Assembly (NCBI GenBank): GCA_029531795.1
Contig: JAPEIS010000009.1
Location: forward strand, 868,001-932,000
Length of the DNA stretch: 64,000 nt
Direction: 5' to 3'
DNA from: Sclerotinia nivalis
Taxonomy: Eukaryota; Ascomycota; Leotiomycetes; Helotiales; Sclerotiniaceae
The position numbers were made by a program, and so were the translations under genes. The stretch's first letter is position 1. Each line of letters starts with the position of its first letter. The notes beneath the pieces are model-generated. The model was not told the origin of the DNA. It worked only from the letters and a program-made list of their open reading frames with translations, and ran no database searches. Of the stretch, positions 10,190 to 22,500 are shown one piece after another.

Positions 10190-11572
10190 GTGTCTGTTTT
10201 TGATTGCTTTGTGCAATCGCAAATTCCTTATCGATTACTTTGTGCAATCGTAATTCTTTTTATAATGGTTTCTGGTTCTATATTCGCTGATAATGCGACT
10301 CTTACTTCTATCGAAGGAATTCGTACCGAAATCCAACGAGTTTTCGATCAATGGTCTACTATTATACAAATCCTAGCAGAATTGGATGCTCTAGTGATGC
10401 CAAATTTCGTTGCCGGTCCTAACGAACAAACTGTTTACCTGAATCATGTTTTCTTTATCATCGAAGATCGTTTTATTATTCAAATTATTTATATTGTTAT
10501 TCAAACAAATAAGATTAAGGAATTCAGAGTGGAAAACGTCGAGCTTCTTTGTACTCTAGCCGGCAAGTAAGCTCAGCTGGACACCAGTGGTGTTGCTACT
10601 AGCCAGAAACCGATCACTCTCTGCCAAACTCAAAAGGATCTGTTTGTTTTTAAAGGCGAAAGATCTAATATTCTTGTTCGACAAGAGGACTATCAGTCCT
10701 GAAAGTTGGGTTTGCAATTCTGTTGAATAATCGACTTACAACTTTTTGCTTTCGAATAAAAGAAGATTAGCTATGCTATTAGTTTTCTTGATAGTCAAAT
10801 ACGACAAAAGTATATTACGAATATCATTAGATTCGTTGACGATTCCACTTGCTTCGATTTTGCTATTTCGTTTTTGATCAAATTGAACAAATTATATATC
10901 TCTGTGGATATCGAAAGGGAAGCCTCGTTCAAATTCAACAAGCTTTCTATAAGTTCAAAGGAATCCTTTTCGGTTTTTTTCTCTATGTTATCTTATTTTG
11001 CTAACTTTTACTACAAGTCTGATTGCAAGATTGTTAATACGATGAAGCAAAAGGTTATAGCTCCCCTTCGAACTTTGGTCATTGATGATTCGAACCTCTG
11101 TACAGTCGACGATGTTGATAGTTGACAAAAGAAATTCTTTATTTGGAGTTAGAATCTTTGTAATGTTGAGTATTATAACAAAAATTCTGATAAAGCATTT
11201 ATTGTTGATAATGATCTTATGGATTTCGATATAATGAAACAAAAGGGACAATAGAAAAAGAATCTGCAAAATAAGAAAAAGAAATTTAATCCTGCGGTTT
11301 CTTACAATTATTGTAGTAGAATCGGCTATCTTCAGATTGATTATCATACTATTTATAATATCAATGGTAATCTTCTTTCTAGCAAACAAGCTCCTATTAA
11401 TACTTTTTCCAATTGTAATACTGCTGCTTCAATTAATCCGGCCCCCGATCAATACGCTGCTATTCCGGCTTTTCGAAGCATCAATAGGTTTAATAATAAT
11501 CGCAATGGATTTCGAGGAGGATATACTGGTAATTGGGTATAAAGCCAACAGTACCTGAATCAGGCATAATAG
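10190..11572 (+). pseudogene. Element A gag
   Basis: A frame-2 open region has about six nonsense codons. The capsid-like part includes FDQWSTIIQILAELDALVMP and SFLDSQIRQKYI. The nucleocapsid end holds a decayed CCHC box near 11310-11350: only the first Cys of YNYCSRIGYLQIDY remains, with His and the last Cys replaced by Tyr. The C-terminus is Asn/Arg/Gly-rich (NNNRNGFRGGYTG). The ORF before it (10060-10220) contains degenerate TTTTTGTGC-type minisatellite units. The homologous gag of element C lies on the minus strand at about 23800-25178. Confidence 0.8.
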
Positions 11573-14500
11573 CAAAGCTATATCGAACCAGAAAAGGTTG
11601 TCTCTATACCCAGTTCAATCAAGGAAAGTCCCGAACAGGGAAAAGATTAACCTTTACAAAAAATCGCTTGTGGAAGAATACTAAGAGCAAGACAGTAAAT
11701 CGAGGAATGGATAAATATAAGCCATTGCAACTCAATTCTATGAATAACAAATCCTTACTCGTTAAAACTACTATGTTCCTTGCGTATGAAAATCCTTTTA
11801 CTGTTACAAATCTCATTAATAGTAGATGTTTTGGAGAAGTCTTTGCTGATCGTTCCTTTGTTTCCAAATATAATATTGAAATACAATTCTTATTTTACCT
11901 TCGCGAACTCTGATTTGTCAATGAAAAGGTCGTCGACAGAATTACAGAATATTTTGTAATAGAAATCGTTATAAAGGATCATCATAAATATTGATCTTTT
12001 TATATCACTCAACTTTCATCAGAGATGTTATTAATCTTTGGTTTACTATAATTACAATACTACAATCCTATTATCAATTGAATAAAGATGAGTTTAATAT
12101 TCTCTTCAAACTATTATATTTCCAATTGCTTAGTATATCATAATTCAGAGTCAATTATTATATCAATAATCCTATCTCCGATCAAAGAACAAAAGAATCT
12201 AGTAAAAGTTATTCCACAACAAATCGTTGATACTATCGAACCTTTAAATAAATTCCTTACCAATCCTGATATAAAAGCTAAATACATAATTTATAAATAC
12301 CATTCTTTATATATCGAAGATTGTCCAAAGGATAATATCGATTATTCATCTATTCAAACGCTTTCTACTTTTAAAAGAACTTCTTATAAAAAACCTTTTA
12401 TCGAAAAGATACCAAACGAAGATTACATATTACAATCTAACGATTCTTCTATTGACCTCGAATTTCAGCAAGGTCTAACGCTTGGTATGAATCATTATCG
12501 AACAAAGCATTACGGAGAACCAAATAATCAAATACAGATGATTCCCAATTGTTCGTATTCAAAATCGATTTTAAAGATTGTAGGTCGATATCGGTCTATT
12601 CACAATCCAAAAAACCGTTTGCCTCTGTTTTCTATTGAGGAACTCTCTATATCTATTTACAAAGATACAAGTCCAAATATGGATGATATTCGTTGATTGC
12701 AAGCTTCTAGTTTTGTTTCGTTTTATCAATAAGATAACGTTTGGGTTATTCGATTGATATAGGATGAATTGAATGCTGTACAGAAAACTGTTGAGCAAGA
12801 TCATCTACGACAGGCTATATTGTCTTCAACATTCACAGAAAAGGATTTTCGATCGATTTTACAAGGGCAAAACAATATAACAGAGATGCTCTTTAGAACT
12901 CTATTTCAACTTCATGATTTTATATACAATTGTTATAAGCCGCTTCATTTGCAAAAGGTCTCTGAAACTGATATCGACAAATTTTTAACTGACAAACCTC
13001 CCCTTAATGATGATCAAATACGATAAAGGCTTTTCATATAATTACAAAACAAACTTCCTGTCTTTCTTTTATATTATACAAATAAATTGCTATCTCGTCG
13101 AATCTGGGATTACAAAATTAAGTTGATATTCGGTAAAGAACTACTTTATTTCAAAAACTGCTCTTTATCGTTAATAGAGTTGATAATGATGTATAAATGA
13201 TTTGATGATAATCTCTCCAAAGGATTCATTCGGGAATCGAGATTGCAATATGCTTTTCCTTTGTTATTGACTACTAAACCGGAAGGGGGGGTCTGCATTT
13301 GTCAAGATTATTGAGGATTAAATAACGTTATTATAAAGAATCGTTATCTATTATCTATTGTTTGTGAAACGCTGGACGCTCTTTGCAATACAAAAATTTA
13401 TACCAAGCTTGATATCATTACAACGTTCAACAAATTGCGAATCGCCGAAGGGGATGAATGGAAAACTGTATTCATTACTCGTTTTGGTCTTTTTGAATCT
13501 CTAGTTATGCTTTTCGATCTCTGCAATACATTTGTATCGTTCTAATATTATATCAATCATATACTTTTCGACGAATTGGACAAATATTACATTATATATC
13601 TCGATGATATCCTAATCTACTCCAATAATCCTGTAAAACATAAAAAGTATATCCATCAAGTAGTTCAAAAGTTAATGGATGCTGGATTACAGATTGATAT
13701 TAACAAATGCGAATTCGAAACTACAAAAACAAAGTATTTGGGTTTTATCATTACAACCGAAGGTATCGAAATGGATCAAGAAAAGGTTACAACTATTATA
13801 TCTTGGGAATTGCCTTTATGTGTAAAGGATTTACAACGATTTCTCGGTTTCGTTAATTTCTATCGATGTTTTATAAAAGATTTTTCAAAGATTTGTTACT
13901 CTTTCAACGATCTCTTACGGAAGAATATTATATAGAATTAGACTACAGATCATACAAAGGCTTTTAACGCTTTAAAAAGAGCTTTCACAATAACGCCGGT
14001 TTTGGTATACTTTGATTACAGATAGAAAACTGTTTTGGAAATCGACACTTCCGATTGGGCTTCAGGAAGAGTTCTCTCGCAATACGATGATGATAACGTT
14101 TTGCATTTAGTTGTTTACTTTTCATTTAAACATACAGCAGTGGAATACAATTATGAGATCTACAATAAAGAATTATTCGCTATTATCAAGGCAATAGAAA
14201 AATAGCGTTTAGAGTTTTAAGACTTACAAGAGAAGTTCGAGATTCTCATTGATTATAAGAACCTCGAATATTTTATGACTATAAAAGCTCTCAATCAACG
14301 GCAAATGCGATGGTCTGAATTTCTATCTCAATATAATTTCTGTATAGTTTATCGACCAAGAAACAAAATTATTCGACCAAACGCAATAAGTAGAAAACAC
14401 GAAGATCGGCTATATCGCTTTGATCCAAACGATGAACATCTAAAGAATCGAGAACGCGTTGTCCTCCCTCAAGACCGTTTTGATAACGACCTTTATAAGG

Positions 14501-14972
14501 ATTTGATTGGGTATATCAATTTGGCACCAGTGAAGACAATAGTATCACTCTACGATCAACCAATTGATGCCTTAATCGATGCAGTGTATATTAGGTCCGA
14601 CATCGCAGATCAACTTATCTCTACTTTTAACGATCCATCGGTAACTAAATAGTCAAAAGAGTATCGTAAAACCCTTCAGATCGTTATGCAAGATTGTTCG
14701 GTTCAAAATAATAGAATTTACTACCGGGATAAGATTTGGGTTCCATCAAACGATGAACTCAAACTTCAAATTATCTATCGAACTCATTCTTCTAACCCTA
14801 TCAATCATCCTAATCGAATTAAAACGATCGATCTTGTCTCTCGTACATACTAATAACCTAACATGCATTTGGAGATCGTATTCTATATAAAAACCTGCAA
14901 ACTTTGTACTCATACCAAATCGTCCAAATCAGTACCTCCCGGATTTTTGAAACCGCTGCCGATCTCTTTTCG
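11533..14972 (+). pseudogene. Element A pol: protease, RT, RNase H, H2C2
   Basis: This is frame 1, -1 relative to gag. The protease active site near 11806-11825 reads LINSR where LIDSG is expected, so the catalytic Asp is lost (D to N). A 202-codon open block (12088-12696) follows. RT is at about 13200-13930, with YIIYLDDILIYS intact (D-D pair, near 13580). RNase H is at 13960-14330 ([11 protein letters not shown]). The H2C2 zinc region is at about 14760-14920 (H..H decayed, CKLC kept). About ten stops break it. The reading frame resumes beyond the inserted retroelement after 16084. Confidence 0.88.
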
Positions 14973-15042
14973 TGCATAGTCTGATTGATTGATTGATTGA
15001 TTGATTTAACGTCCACACTGAGTCTAAGACTATCTAGGACGG

Positions 15043-15065
15043 CTAGGGGCTCTATGAGCTCCTAG
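15043..15065 (-). other. 3'-terminal RNA hairpin of retroelement copy B
   Basis: A 10-bp stem (on the plus strand CTAGGGGCTC with GAGCTCCTAG, loop TAT) occupies the position of the copy A hairpin. Two pairs differ in a compensating way, and one becomes A.C on the RNA strand. The conserved CCGTCCTAGATAGTC follows on the minus strand. Confidence 0.6.
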
Positions 15066-15984
15066 TTGATGCTATGGGGAGTTGTATGCTAGCTAACATA
15101 CAGTTTGTATAGTTTGGGTTTCTTTTCAACCCTTGAAATGTTGATTGAGGGCAAGTGAAAACTAATACTGGGGAACAAAGCCCGATATCTTCATCCTCTA
15201 AGACCTTTCCTTCCTCGCTCTCCCCCTACCCCTTGCTAATTAAAGCATCCCACTGATATAATCTTCTTCTTCGACCCAATCTGCTATTCCGACACCACTT
15301 CCCACAAAGGTCAAGAGTCATCTCCGTCAAGATTACCTCCAGCACAGCAAAAGGGTCCTCATACTAATGAAAAGCAACTGGAAGGCACCACTCTCCTCAG
15401 CTCGAACTCATTCATTAGCTCCTTTGCATGCCTTCCTAGGTGTGATGATCTCCAGCTTTGTTTGAATGTAAATAATCGAAACCGCCGAATGGAATATCGG
15501 TCATTTGAATGTAATGATAGTGGGGCGTGGCCCTAACCCTACCCACACACGTACAAAAAATATTTTCGTAAAATCGAGGAAAAGGCGTAATATCGTATCG
15601 ATGCCCAAAGCATAGCATTAGTTGATAGATGATGGTATTCTCTGTTTCGTGATAATCGTAGTGTTAAAATGAATGTGTTTTCGATAATCGATTGTCGAAA
15701 AAAGGTATAAAATGCGAATAAAACAGTAGCAAATTCCGTATCGAAAAGACCCTTCTGGAATAGAAGGGACTTACTAGGCGTATCATACCTCGTATTGAGG
15801 TAATAGTCGATGGCAGATGTTGAATCTAACCAGGGCTTCTGTAGCCATCGTCCGTATTTTGGGTTGATGTTCGTTCATCCTTTCGAAGATATTGATGCTG
15901 TAAAATCGTAATAACCCCTCCATCGTGAATATCGTAATCGGGAAACCCTCTCTCTCTCTTCCAATGTATCCGATTCCATCAAAT

Positions 15985-16070
15985 GATTCAATCTTAGCTC
16001 TGCAGACTCTCAATAGAGAGCTGGAGGTTCGTAGAGGGCACCACGTACAGGTGTTGAGTCTTCGCCCTCC
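15985..16070 (-). ncRNA. HDV-like self-cleaving ribozyme, copy B
   Basis: This is the same fold as copy A. P1 is 16064-16070 with 16033-16039 and has a covarying pair (A-U in A, G-C in B) and the same terminal G.U. P2 is 16054-16060 with 15985-15991, with one C.A mismatch of RIP type. The P3 ACC/GGT stem has loop TGTACGT. P4 has a perfect CTCTC/GAGAG stem and TATT loop. CTAAG is in the joining strand (15993-15997). J1/2 has one extra G. The P2 mismatch makes this copy probably weaker than copy A. Confidence 0.75.
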
Positions 16071-16084
16071 ATGCATAGTCTGAT

Positions 16085-17341
16085 ATCTCAATCGATTATA
16101 TTACACTATTCCCGGATTACACTCGTTATAATTCTACCTATAAATATATCTTAATAATAATCTACAGACTAATCAAAATGAGATATTTCATTAGTACATA
16201 TATATTAACAATAGAAAAGCTAATCGATACTTTTATCAACCATGTCTATACGCTTCATAGACTTCCGGACAATATCATTTCCGATCGAAGAACACAGTTC
16301 GTATCAAATTTCTAATCACAACTCTCAGAGCGATTGAGAGTTACCTTAAAACATTCTTCAGCTTTTCATCCTCAAACAGATAATCAGATTGAACATATTA
16401 ACTCGATTCTGGAGCAGTATTTACGAGCTTTTGTTAACTATCATCAAAACGATTGATTGGATTGGCTACCCTTAGCCGAATTTGCATCCAATAATTTGAT
16501 CTCTGAAACAACTAATTGTTCGCCTTTCTTCGCCAATTACGGCTTTAATCCATACCTAAACATTGAATCTAATAAACCTTGCCTACCGGATATAACTCTA
16601 ACACAAAAACAGGAATTCTTTAAAGGTAATAGAACCACAAATCGTATAAAACATATCTTGGAGCAACTTCGTACTTTTGCACAACAAACAATTGCCATTT
16701 ATAAGGACTATACTAACCGTTATCACTTTGACTCATCTCGCTACACAGCTAGCCAGAAAGTCTTTGTCAATACCAAGAATATGAAGACTTCGCGCAAAGC
16801 AAAAAAGCTGGATGATAAATGGATCGGCCCTTACAAGATTATCAAAGTTTATCCTCGTACTTGTCTTATTCAATTACCTAAGAACATTAAAATCTTCCCT
16901 ATTTTCCATCATTCTCTTTTACTTCCAGCTCATACTAATCCTCACTTCCCGACTCAAACAACAATTAACAAATCAAAATCCCTAACTACACAAAACAGAA
17001 TTTTGGAGCGGAACAACAATGAAGATAAACCTGTTCAGAAATGGATATTTGAAGAAGTTCTAGATAATCACAATAAAGATAACTATCATTATTTAATCAA
17101 ATGGAAACACTACACACCAACTTGACAATCAACTAATGACTTAAAAAATAACGAAAAGGTTCTTATCGAATATCATCACCTTCATCCAGAAAAACCAGGA
17201 CCGCCAGCTTGGGTCCTAAAACACCCCGACACTACTATATTGCAACCAGAACCACAGAATTTGCAATCAGAATCACACAGCGCAATTACTACACCTACTC
17301 TACGAAAATCCACTCATACCAAGATTATTCATTTCGCTTAA
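16085..17341 (+). pseudogene. Element A integrase core and chromodomain
   Basis: Pol continues in frame 2 after copy B. The DDE integrase core is visible as IISDRRTQF near 16270 (second catalytic Asp) and HPQTDNQIEHINSILEQYL near 16370, containing the expected Glu. An open run follows at 16457-17125, with a GPYKI DNA-binding C-terminus and a chromodomain (KWIFEEVLDNHNKDNYHYL, IKWKHYTPT, LHPEKPG) near 17030-17200. The stop is TAA at 17339-17341. A TGA replaces Trp between the chromodomain halves. Chromodomains of such elements bind methylated-histone chromatin and steer insertion. Confidence 0.87.
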
Positions 17342-17348
17342 AGGTATA

Positions 17349-19200
17349 ACGTGGTTTATCATCATGTGGGCCATATCATCATGTGGGCCACTTTTACCTC
17401 AATTCGTACATTCAAATTCATATTATTCAACAACCACTAAATCAATTGATTGAAACTATTAAGAATCTAATAATCTAGGATCTATTACATTGATTTGACA
17501 AGTTCTTAAATTATGACCTGGCTTTCCACATTTACTACAGCATCTACTAGAAGATGCTTCCCCATTAGAATTCCCCCCATTTTGACGCTCGTCGCGTTGA
17601 ATCTGAATATCAACCTTTTGCTGAGATAATATATCTTCAGCTTCTTGTCCAGTAAGTACTCCTCCATTACGTAGTTGAATCTTTTTAGCGCGTCGACGTT
17701 TGCTTAATACCTCATTTGCCCTTCGAAGCATACGATTCTCTGCATTTAAAAGTGTATTCTCATAAGCTAATCTTTCTGTATCCTTAGCTAGAGCTAATAC
17801 AATCTCAAATATAGGTGTAAGGGAGTTTGATTGATGACGAACCATTCGAGATTTTACTAAAGTTGATTGTGAAAGAGCTTCAGTTGAGTTGTGAGGTGTT
17901 TGAGAGATCCAATAGTTTAAATCGATGGATGGAGGGGTAGGCATACAAATTCGAATATCTAGTTTTGAGAGTATAGCTTGAGGATCGAATGGTATTAGAC
18001 CTGTTCCTCGAAAGCCAGCTTTCATATTCTGAGCTGTAATTGATTGTTGATATGCAGCTTTGAAAGCTATAAAGAATTCAACCTTCGAGATATGGTTGAT
18101 ATGAGTCTTGATAAATCCTTCAATTTGATAACTATATGCCTGTTTCAATACACCAAAACATCCAATATCAAGTAATTGGATTAAGTAATTTGAATACAGT
18201 AGTAACTTTACCGTTATTATATTATTTGACTTGCAATATGACTGAAAAGATATCGATTCATGACTTTCATACCCATCTAATACTAGCATTCAATATTTGC
18301 CTTTTGTTCGATGAATTGTATACTTATCGAAGTGCTTTAACCATTCTAACCCTGTCTCATTATTCGTCCATTCATTAGAAATAGGTTTAATAACCCAATC
18401 TGCAGGAAAACCGCTTTCCGTATACCAATTAGAAAGGTGATATTATCCTTGCACCACTAAAAATAGTGATATAATTTCCCCTTCCCCATTACCACATATA
18501 ATCGCTATAACCCACTCTCTATTGCCTAATTGTATTGCCTTGCTTCTGTCATTTCGTTCAACACTAGTTACAATCATTCCGGAGCATATTATACCCATCA
18601 TGAAGCCGGTTTCGTCGAAGTTGTAGAAATCGTAATCCAGAATACTATATTTCGCTTGTATATTCGATACCAATCGAAATCACTCTTCAATAAGCTTAGG
18701 ATCTTCGCAGAGAGTTCTTTGAAAGTCATAAACACGACTAAAACGCGTCTTTAATATTATATAACGCTTTACGAATCGATGAACCCAGAGCTTTCCAATT
18801 TTCTTCGCACCTCTTGATTCGAGAATATAATTCGCCATATCTTCCACACCCTTAAGTTTAGATGGAAACCCTCTGTTATCCATATCAAGTATATATTGAA
18901 TAATCACTTCCTCTTCCAATTCTGTAATCTTATGGGTTTTGTGTCGATATTCTACACGAGAGGTAAAACCGTCCATTCTGTGCTGAATCGTTGTACGCGG
19001 GATATTATACAGTTTAGCAGCCTTTCGAATGTTTAGTTTTTTGTCTTTTTGAATAGCTTCGATAGCTAGAAAGATTCGTGCTTCTTTATTATTCGTTTCC
19101 ATCATAGATTGTTGATAAATCGCGTGTTGAAGTGAAGAGGTAATAATTGAGGTAAAAGTGGCCCACATGATGATATGGCCCACATGATGATAAACCACGT
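17349..19200 (-). mobile_element. pogo/Fot1-type DNA transposon
   Basis: The 1852-bp element is flanked by a TA target duplication (17347-17348 and 19201-19202). Element C gives the empty site (AAAGGTATATTACAT near 9150). Terminal inverted repeats of about 50 bp start ACGTGGTTTATC and contain the direct duplication ATCATCATGTGGGCC twice within each end, a likely transposase binding-site pair. It inserted downstream of the element A pol stop. Confidence 0.92.
17459..19105 (-). pseudogene. pogo-like transposase with C-terminal zinc knuckle
   Basis: It is one minus-strand frame of about 549 codons starting near MMETNNKEARIF. The order is a psq-type helix-turn-helix (IRKAAKLYNIPRTTIQHR), a CENP-B-type second HTH (IGKLWVHRFVKR) and a DDE/DDD catalytic domain. 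The three acidic residues are present in FDETGF (near 18620), LVLDGYESH (near 18280) and LLDIGCFG (near 18175). A basic coiled region and a CCHC knuckle CSKCGKPGHNLRTC follow near 17500-17545. Three in-frame stops (near 18680, 18443 and 18290) are all C-to-T or G-to-A products, probably of Trp, Gln and Arg codons. Otherwise it is complete. Confidence 0.88.
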
Positions 19201-19360
19201 TATTACATATTATAACAATAAGGAATATAATATCATTAGGGGATATCATACATTTTTGTTCAGAGATTTAATTGAGAAAAGAGATCTGTATTTTTTCTTT
19301 ATTTTTCTTTATTTTTTAATACCCATTTGGGGTCAAATGGTTTTCTTGAAGAGGGGGTAC

Positions 19361-19523
19361 TATTACAGGTTCATCTCCCTTCACCTGCACGTGATCATGT
19401 GTGCCTTAGGCACACATGCATACACTCACTTCTATATAGTCAGGTCATCTCCTTGACCTTCTTCTCCTCCTCGTAGTACAACAATAGATCAAACCTACAC
19501 ATACCTTTTCCCTCACCGTGATA
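19361..19523 (+). repeat. 3' LTR of element A
   Basis: It is 163 bp and preceded by a purine tract GAAGAGGGGGTAC. The first base pair was changed from TG to TA. The CGATC duplicate follows at 19524-19528. Confidence 0.93.
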
Positions 19524-19528
19524 CGATC

Positions 19529-22500
19529 CATTTATCATCTAGCTTTTTTGTTTTGTATGAAGTCTTTATATTTTTGATATTGATAAAGACTTTCTGATCA
19601 GTTGTATAACGAGATGAGTTAGAATAGTAGCAATTAGTATAATCCTTATAAGTAGCAATTGTTTGTTATACAAAAATATGAAATTGCTTTAAGATACATT
19701 CTATATGATTTGTAATTCTATTATTTTTAAAGAATTCCTGTTTTTATATTAGAGTTATATCCGATAGATAAGGTTTACTAGATTCAATACCTAGATATAG
19801 ATTAAAACTATAATTGACAAAGAAAAGCAAGCAATCAATTGTTTCAGAGACTAAATTATTGGATGCAAATTCGATTAAAGGTAGCCAATCCAATCAATCG
19901 TTTTGATAATAATTAACAAAAACTCGTAAATACTGTTTCAGAACCGAATTAATATACTCAATCTGATTATCTATTTGAGAATGAAAAACTGAAGAATGTT
20001 TTAAGGTAACTTTTAATTGCTCCGAGAATTGTAACCAAAATCCTAATACGAATTGTGTTCCCCGATCGGAAATGATATTGTTCGAAAGTTTATGAAACAT
20101 ATAGATACAATTGATAAAAGTATTGATTAGTTCTTTTATCGTTAGTATATATATATCAATGAAATATCTTATTTTGATTAATCTGTAGATTATTATCAAG
20201 ATATGTTTATAGATAGAATTATAACGAATACAATCCGGAAACAATATAATATAGTCGATTGAGATATCAGATTATATACGAAAAGGGACAGGCAACGGTT
20301 TCAAAAATCCGGGAAACGTTGATTTGGACGATTTGGTACGAGTACAAAGTTCGCAGACCTTTATATAGAACGCGATCTTCAAATATATATTAGACTATTA
20401 ATATATACAAAAGACAAGATCAATCGTTTTAGTTTGACTAGGATGGTTGGTAGAACTAGAAGAATGAGTTCGATAGATAATTTGGAGTTTGAGTTTATTG
20501 TTTGGTGGAACCCAAATCTTATCCCGGTAGTAAATTCTATTATTTTGGATCGAACAATCTTGTATAGTGATCCGGAGGTTTTTACGATGTTCTTTTGGTT
20601 ATTTAGTCATTAATAGATCGTTAAAAGTAGAAATAAATTGATTTGCGATATCGGATTTAGTATACGCTGTATCGATTAAGATATCAATTGGTTGATTATA
20701 GAGTGATACTATTGTCTCTATTGGTATCAAATTGATATGCTTAATCAAATCCTTATAAAGATCGTTGTCAAAACGGTCCTGAGGGAGAACAATATGTTTT
20801 CGATTTTTTAGATGCTTATCGTTTGAATCAAAGCGATACAGTCGATCTTCGTATTTTCTATTTAATACATCTAATCGAATAGCTTTGTTTTCTGGTCGAT
20901 AGATTATACGGAAATTATATTGAGATAGAAATTCAGATCATTGTATTTACCATTGATTGAGAGCTTTTGTAGTCATAAAATATTCGAGGTTCTTATGATC
21001 AATGAGAATCTCGAACTCCTTTTGTGAGTCTTGAAGTTCTGGGCATTATTCTTTCATTGTTTTGATAATAGTGAATAGTTCTTTGTTGTAGATCTTATAA
21101 TTGTATTCCGTTGCTATATGCTTAAATGAAAAATAAACGATTGGATGCAAAACGTTATTATCATTGTATTGCGAGAGAACTCCTTTTGAAGCCCAATCGG
21201 AAGCGTTGGTTTCCAAAACAGTTTTCCGTCTGTAATCAAAGTATACCAAAACCGGCGCTATTGTGAAAGCTCTTTTTAAAGTATCAAAAGCCTTTGTATA
21301 ATCTACAGTCCAATTCTATGTAATATTCTTCTGTAAGAGGTTGTTGAGAGAACGACAAATCTTTGAAAAATCTTTTATAAAACGTTGATAGAAATTGACG
21401 AAACTGAGAAATCGTTGTAAATCCTTTATACATAAAAGCAATTCCTAAGATATAATAGTTATGATCTTTTCTTGATTCATTTCAATACTTTCGATTGTAA
21501 TGATAAAACCCAAATATTTTGTCTTTATGGTTTCGAATTCGTATTTGTTGATATCAATCTGTAATTCAGTATCTATTAACTTTTGAATTATTTGGTGGAT
21601 ATATTTTTTATGCTTTATAGGATTATCGGAGTAGATTAGAATGTTATCGAGATATACAGTATAATATTTGTTCAATTCATTGAAAAGTGTATAATTGATA
21701 TAATATTGGAATGATATAAGTATATTACAGAAATCGAAAGATATAATTAGAGATTCAAAAAGACTAAAACGAGTAATGAATATAGTTTTCCATTTATTCT
21801 TTTCGGCGATTCGCAATTTATTGAACGCTGTAATGATATCAAGCTTGGTATAAATTTTTGTATTATAAAAAACGTTTAACGTTTCGCGAACGATGAATAA
21901 TGAATAACGATTCTTTATAATAACATTATTTAATCCTTGATAATCTTGACAAATACAGACCCCTTCTTCTGGTTTAATAGCCAATAACAAAGAAGAGGTA
22001 TATTACAATCTCGATTCCCGAATGAACCCTTTGAAGAGATTATCATCAAACTATTTGTGTATCACTATTAACTTTATTAGCGATAAAAAATGGTTTTTGA
22101 AATAAGATAATTCTTTATCAAGTATTAATTCAATTTTGTGATCCTAGATTCGACGAGACAGCAATTTATCTGTATAATATAGAAGGAAGGCAAGAAGTTT
22201 GTTTTGTAATTATATAAGAAGCCTTTGTTGTATTTGATTATTACTAAGGGAAGGTTTGCCGGTTAAAAATTTATTGATATCAGTTTTAGAGATTTTTCGT
22301 AAATAGAGCGGCTTGTAACAATCGTATATAAAATCATAAAGTTGTAATGAGGTTCTAGAGAGCATCTTTGTTATATTATCTTGCCCTTGTAAAATCAATC
22401 GAAAATCCCTTTTTATAAATGTCAAGGACAATATAGTCTATCGTAGATGATCTTGTTCAATAGTTTTCTGTATAGCATTTAATTTATCCTATATCAATCG

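Larger units (their letters stand above)
14986..16070 (-). mobile_element. Short non-autonomous retroelement, copy B, inside element A integrase
   Basis: It is a 1085-bp insert with a 13-bp duplication TGCATAGTCTGAT (14973-14985 and 16072-16084). The uninterrupted sequence is seen in element C near 20250-20310, which confirms the exact empty site. On the minus strand it begins GGAGGGC and ends in a (TCAA)n tail (plus-strand TGATTGATTGATT at 14986). It shares 5' and 3' blocks with copy A, while much of the centre differs. Short minus-strand frames (15783-16091, 15436-15618) have no recognised domain. The insertion adds 1099 bp, shifting the pol frame from 1 to 2 as observed. Confidence 0.9.
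9823..19523 (+). mobile_element. Ty3-type chromovirus A, carrying two inserts
   Basis: 163-bp LTRs lie at 9823-9985 and 19361-19523, with a CGATC duplication at 9818-9822 and 19524-19528. The gag frame (frame 2) is followed by pol in the -1 frame (frame 1). Pol order is protease, RT, RNase H, H2C2, integrase and chromodomain. Two later elements sit inside: the ribozyme-headed retroelement (14986-16070) in the integrase, and a pogo-like transposon (17349-19200) just past the pol stop. A polypurine tract AAGAGGGGGTAC precedes the 3' LTR. LTR differences are mostly transitions. Confidence 0.93.

Noticed and set aside
10060..10220. CRISPR-like spacing of TTTTTGTGC repeats
   Set aside because: Units are short, degenerate and in direct contact without unique spacers; a minisatellite in the gag leader of elements A and C.
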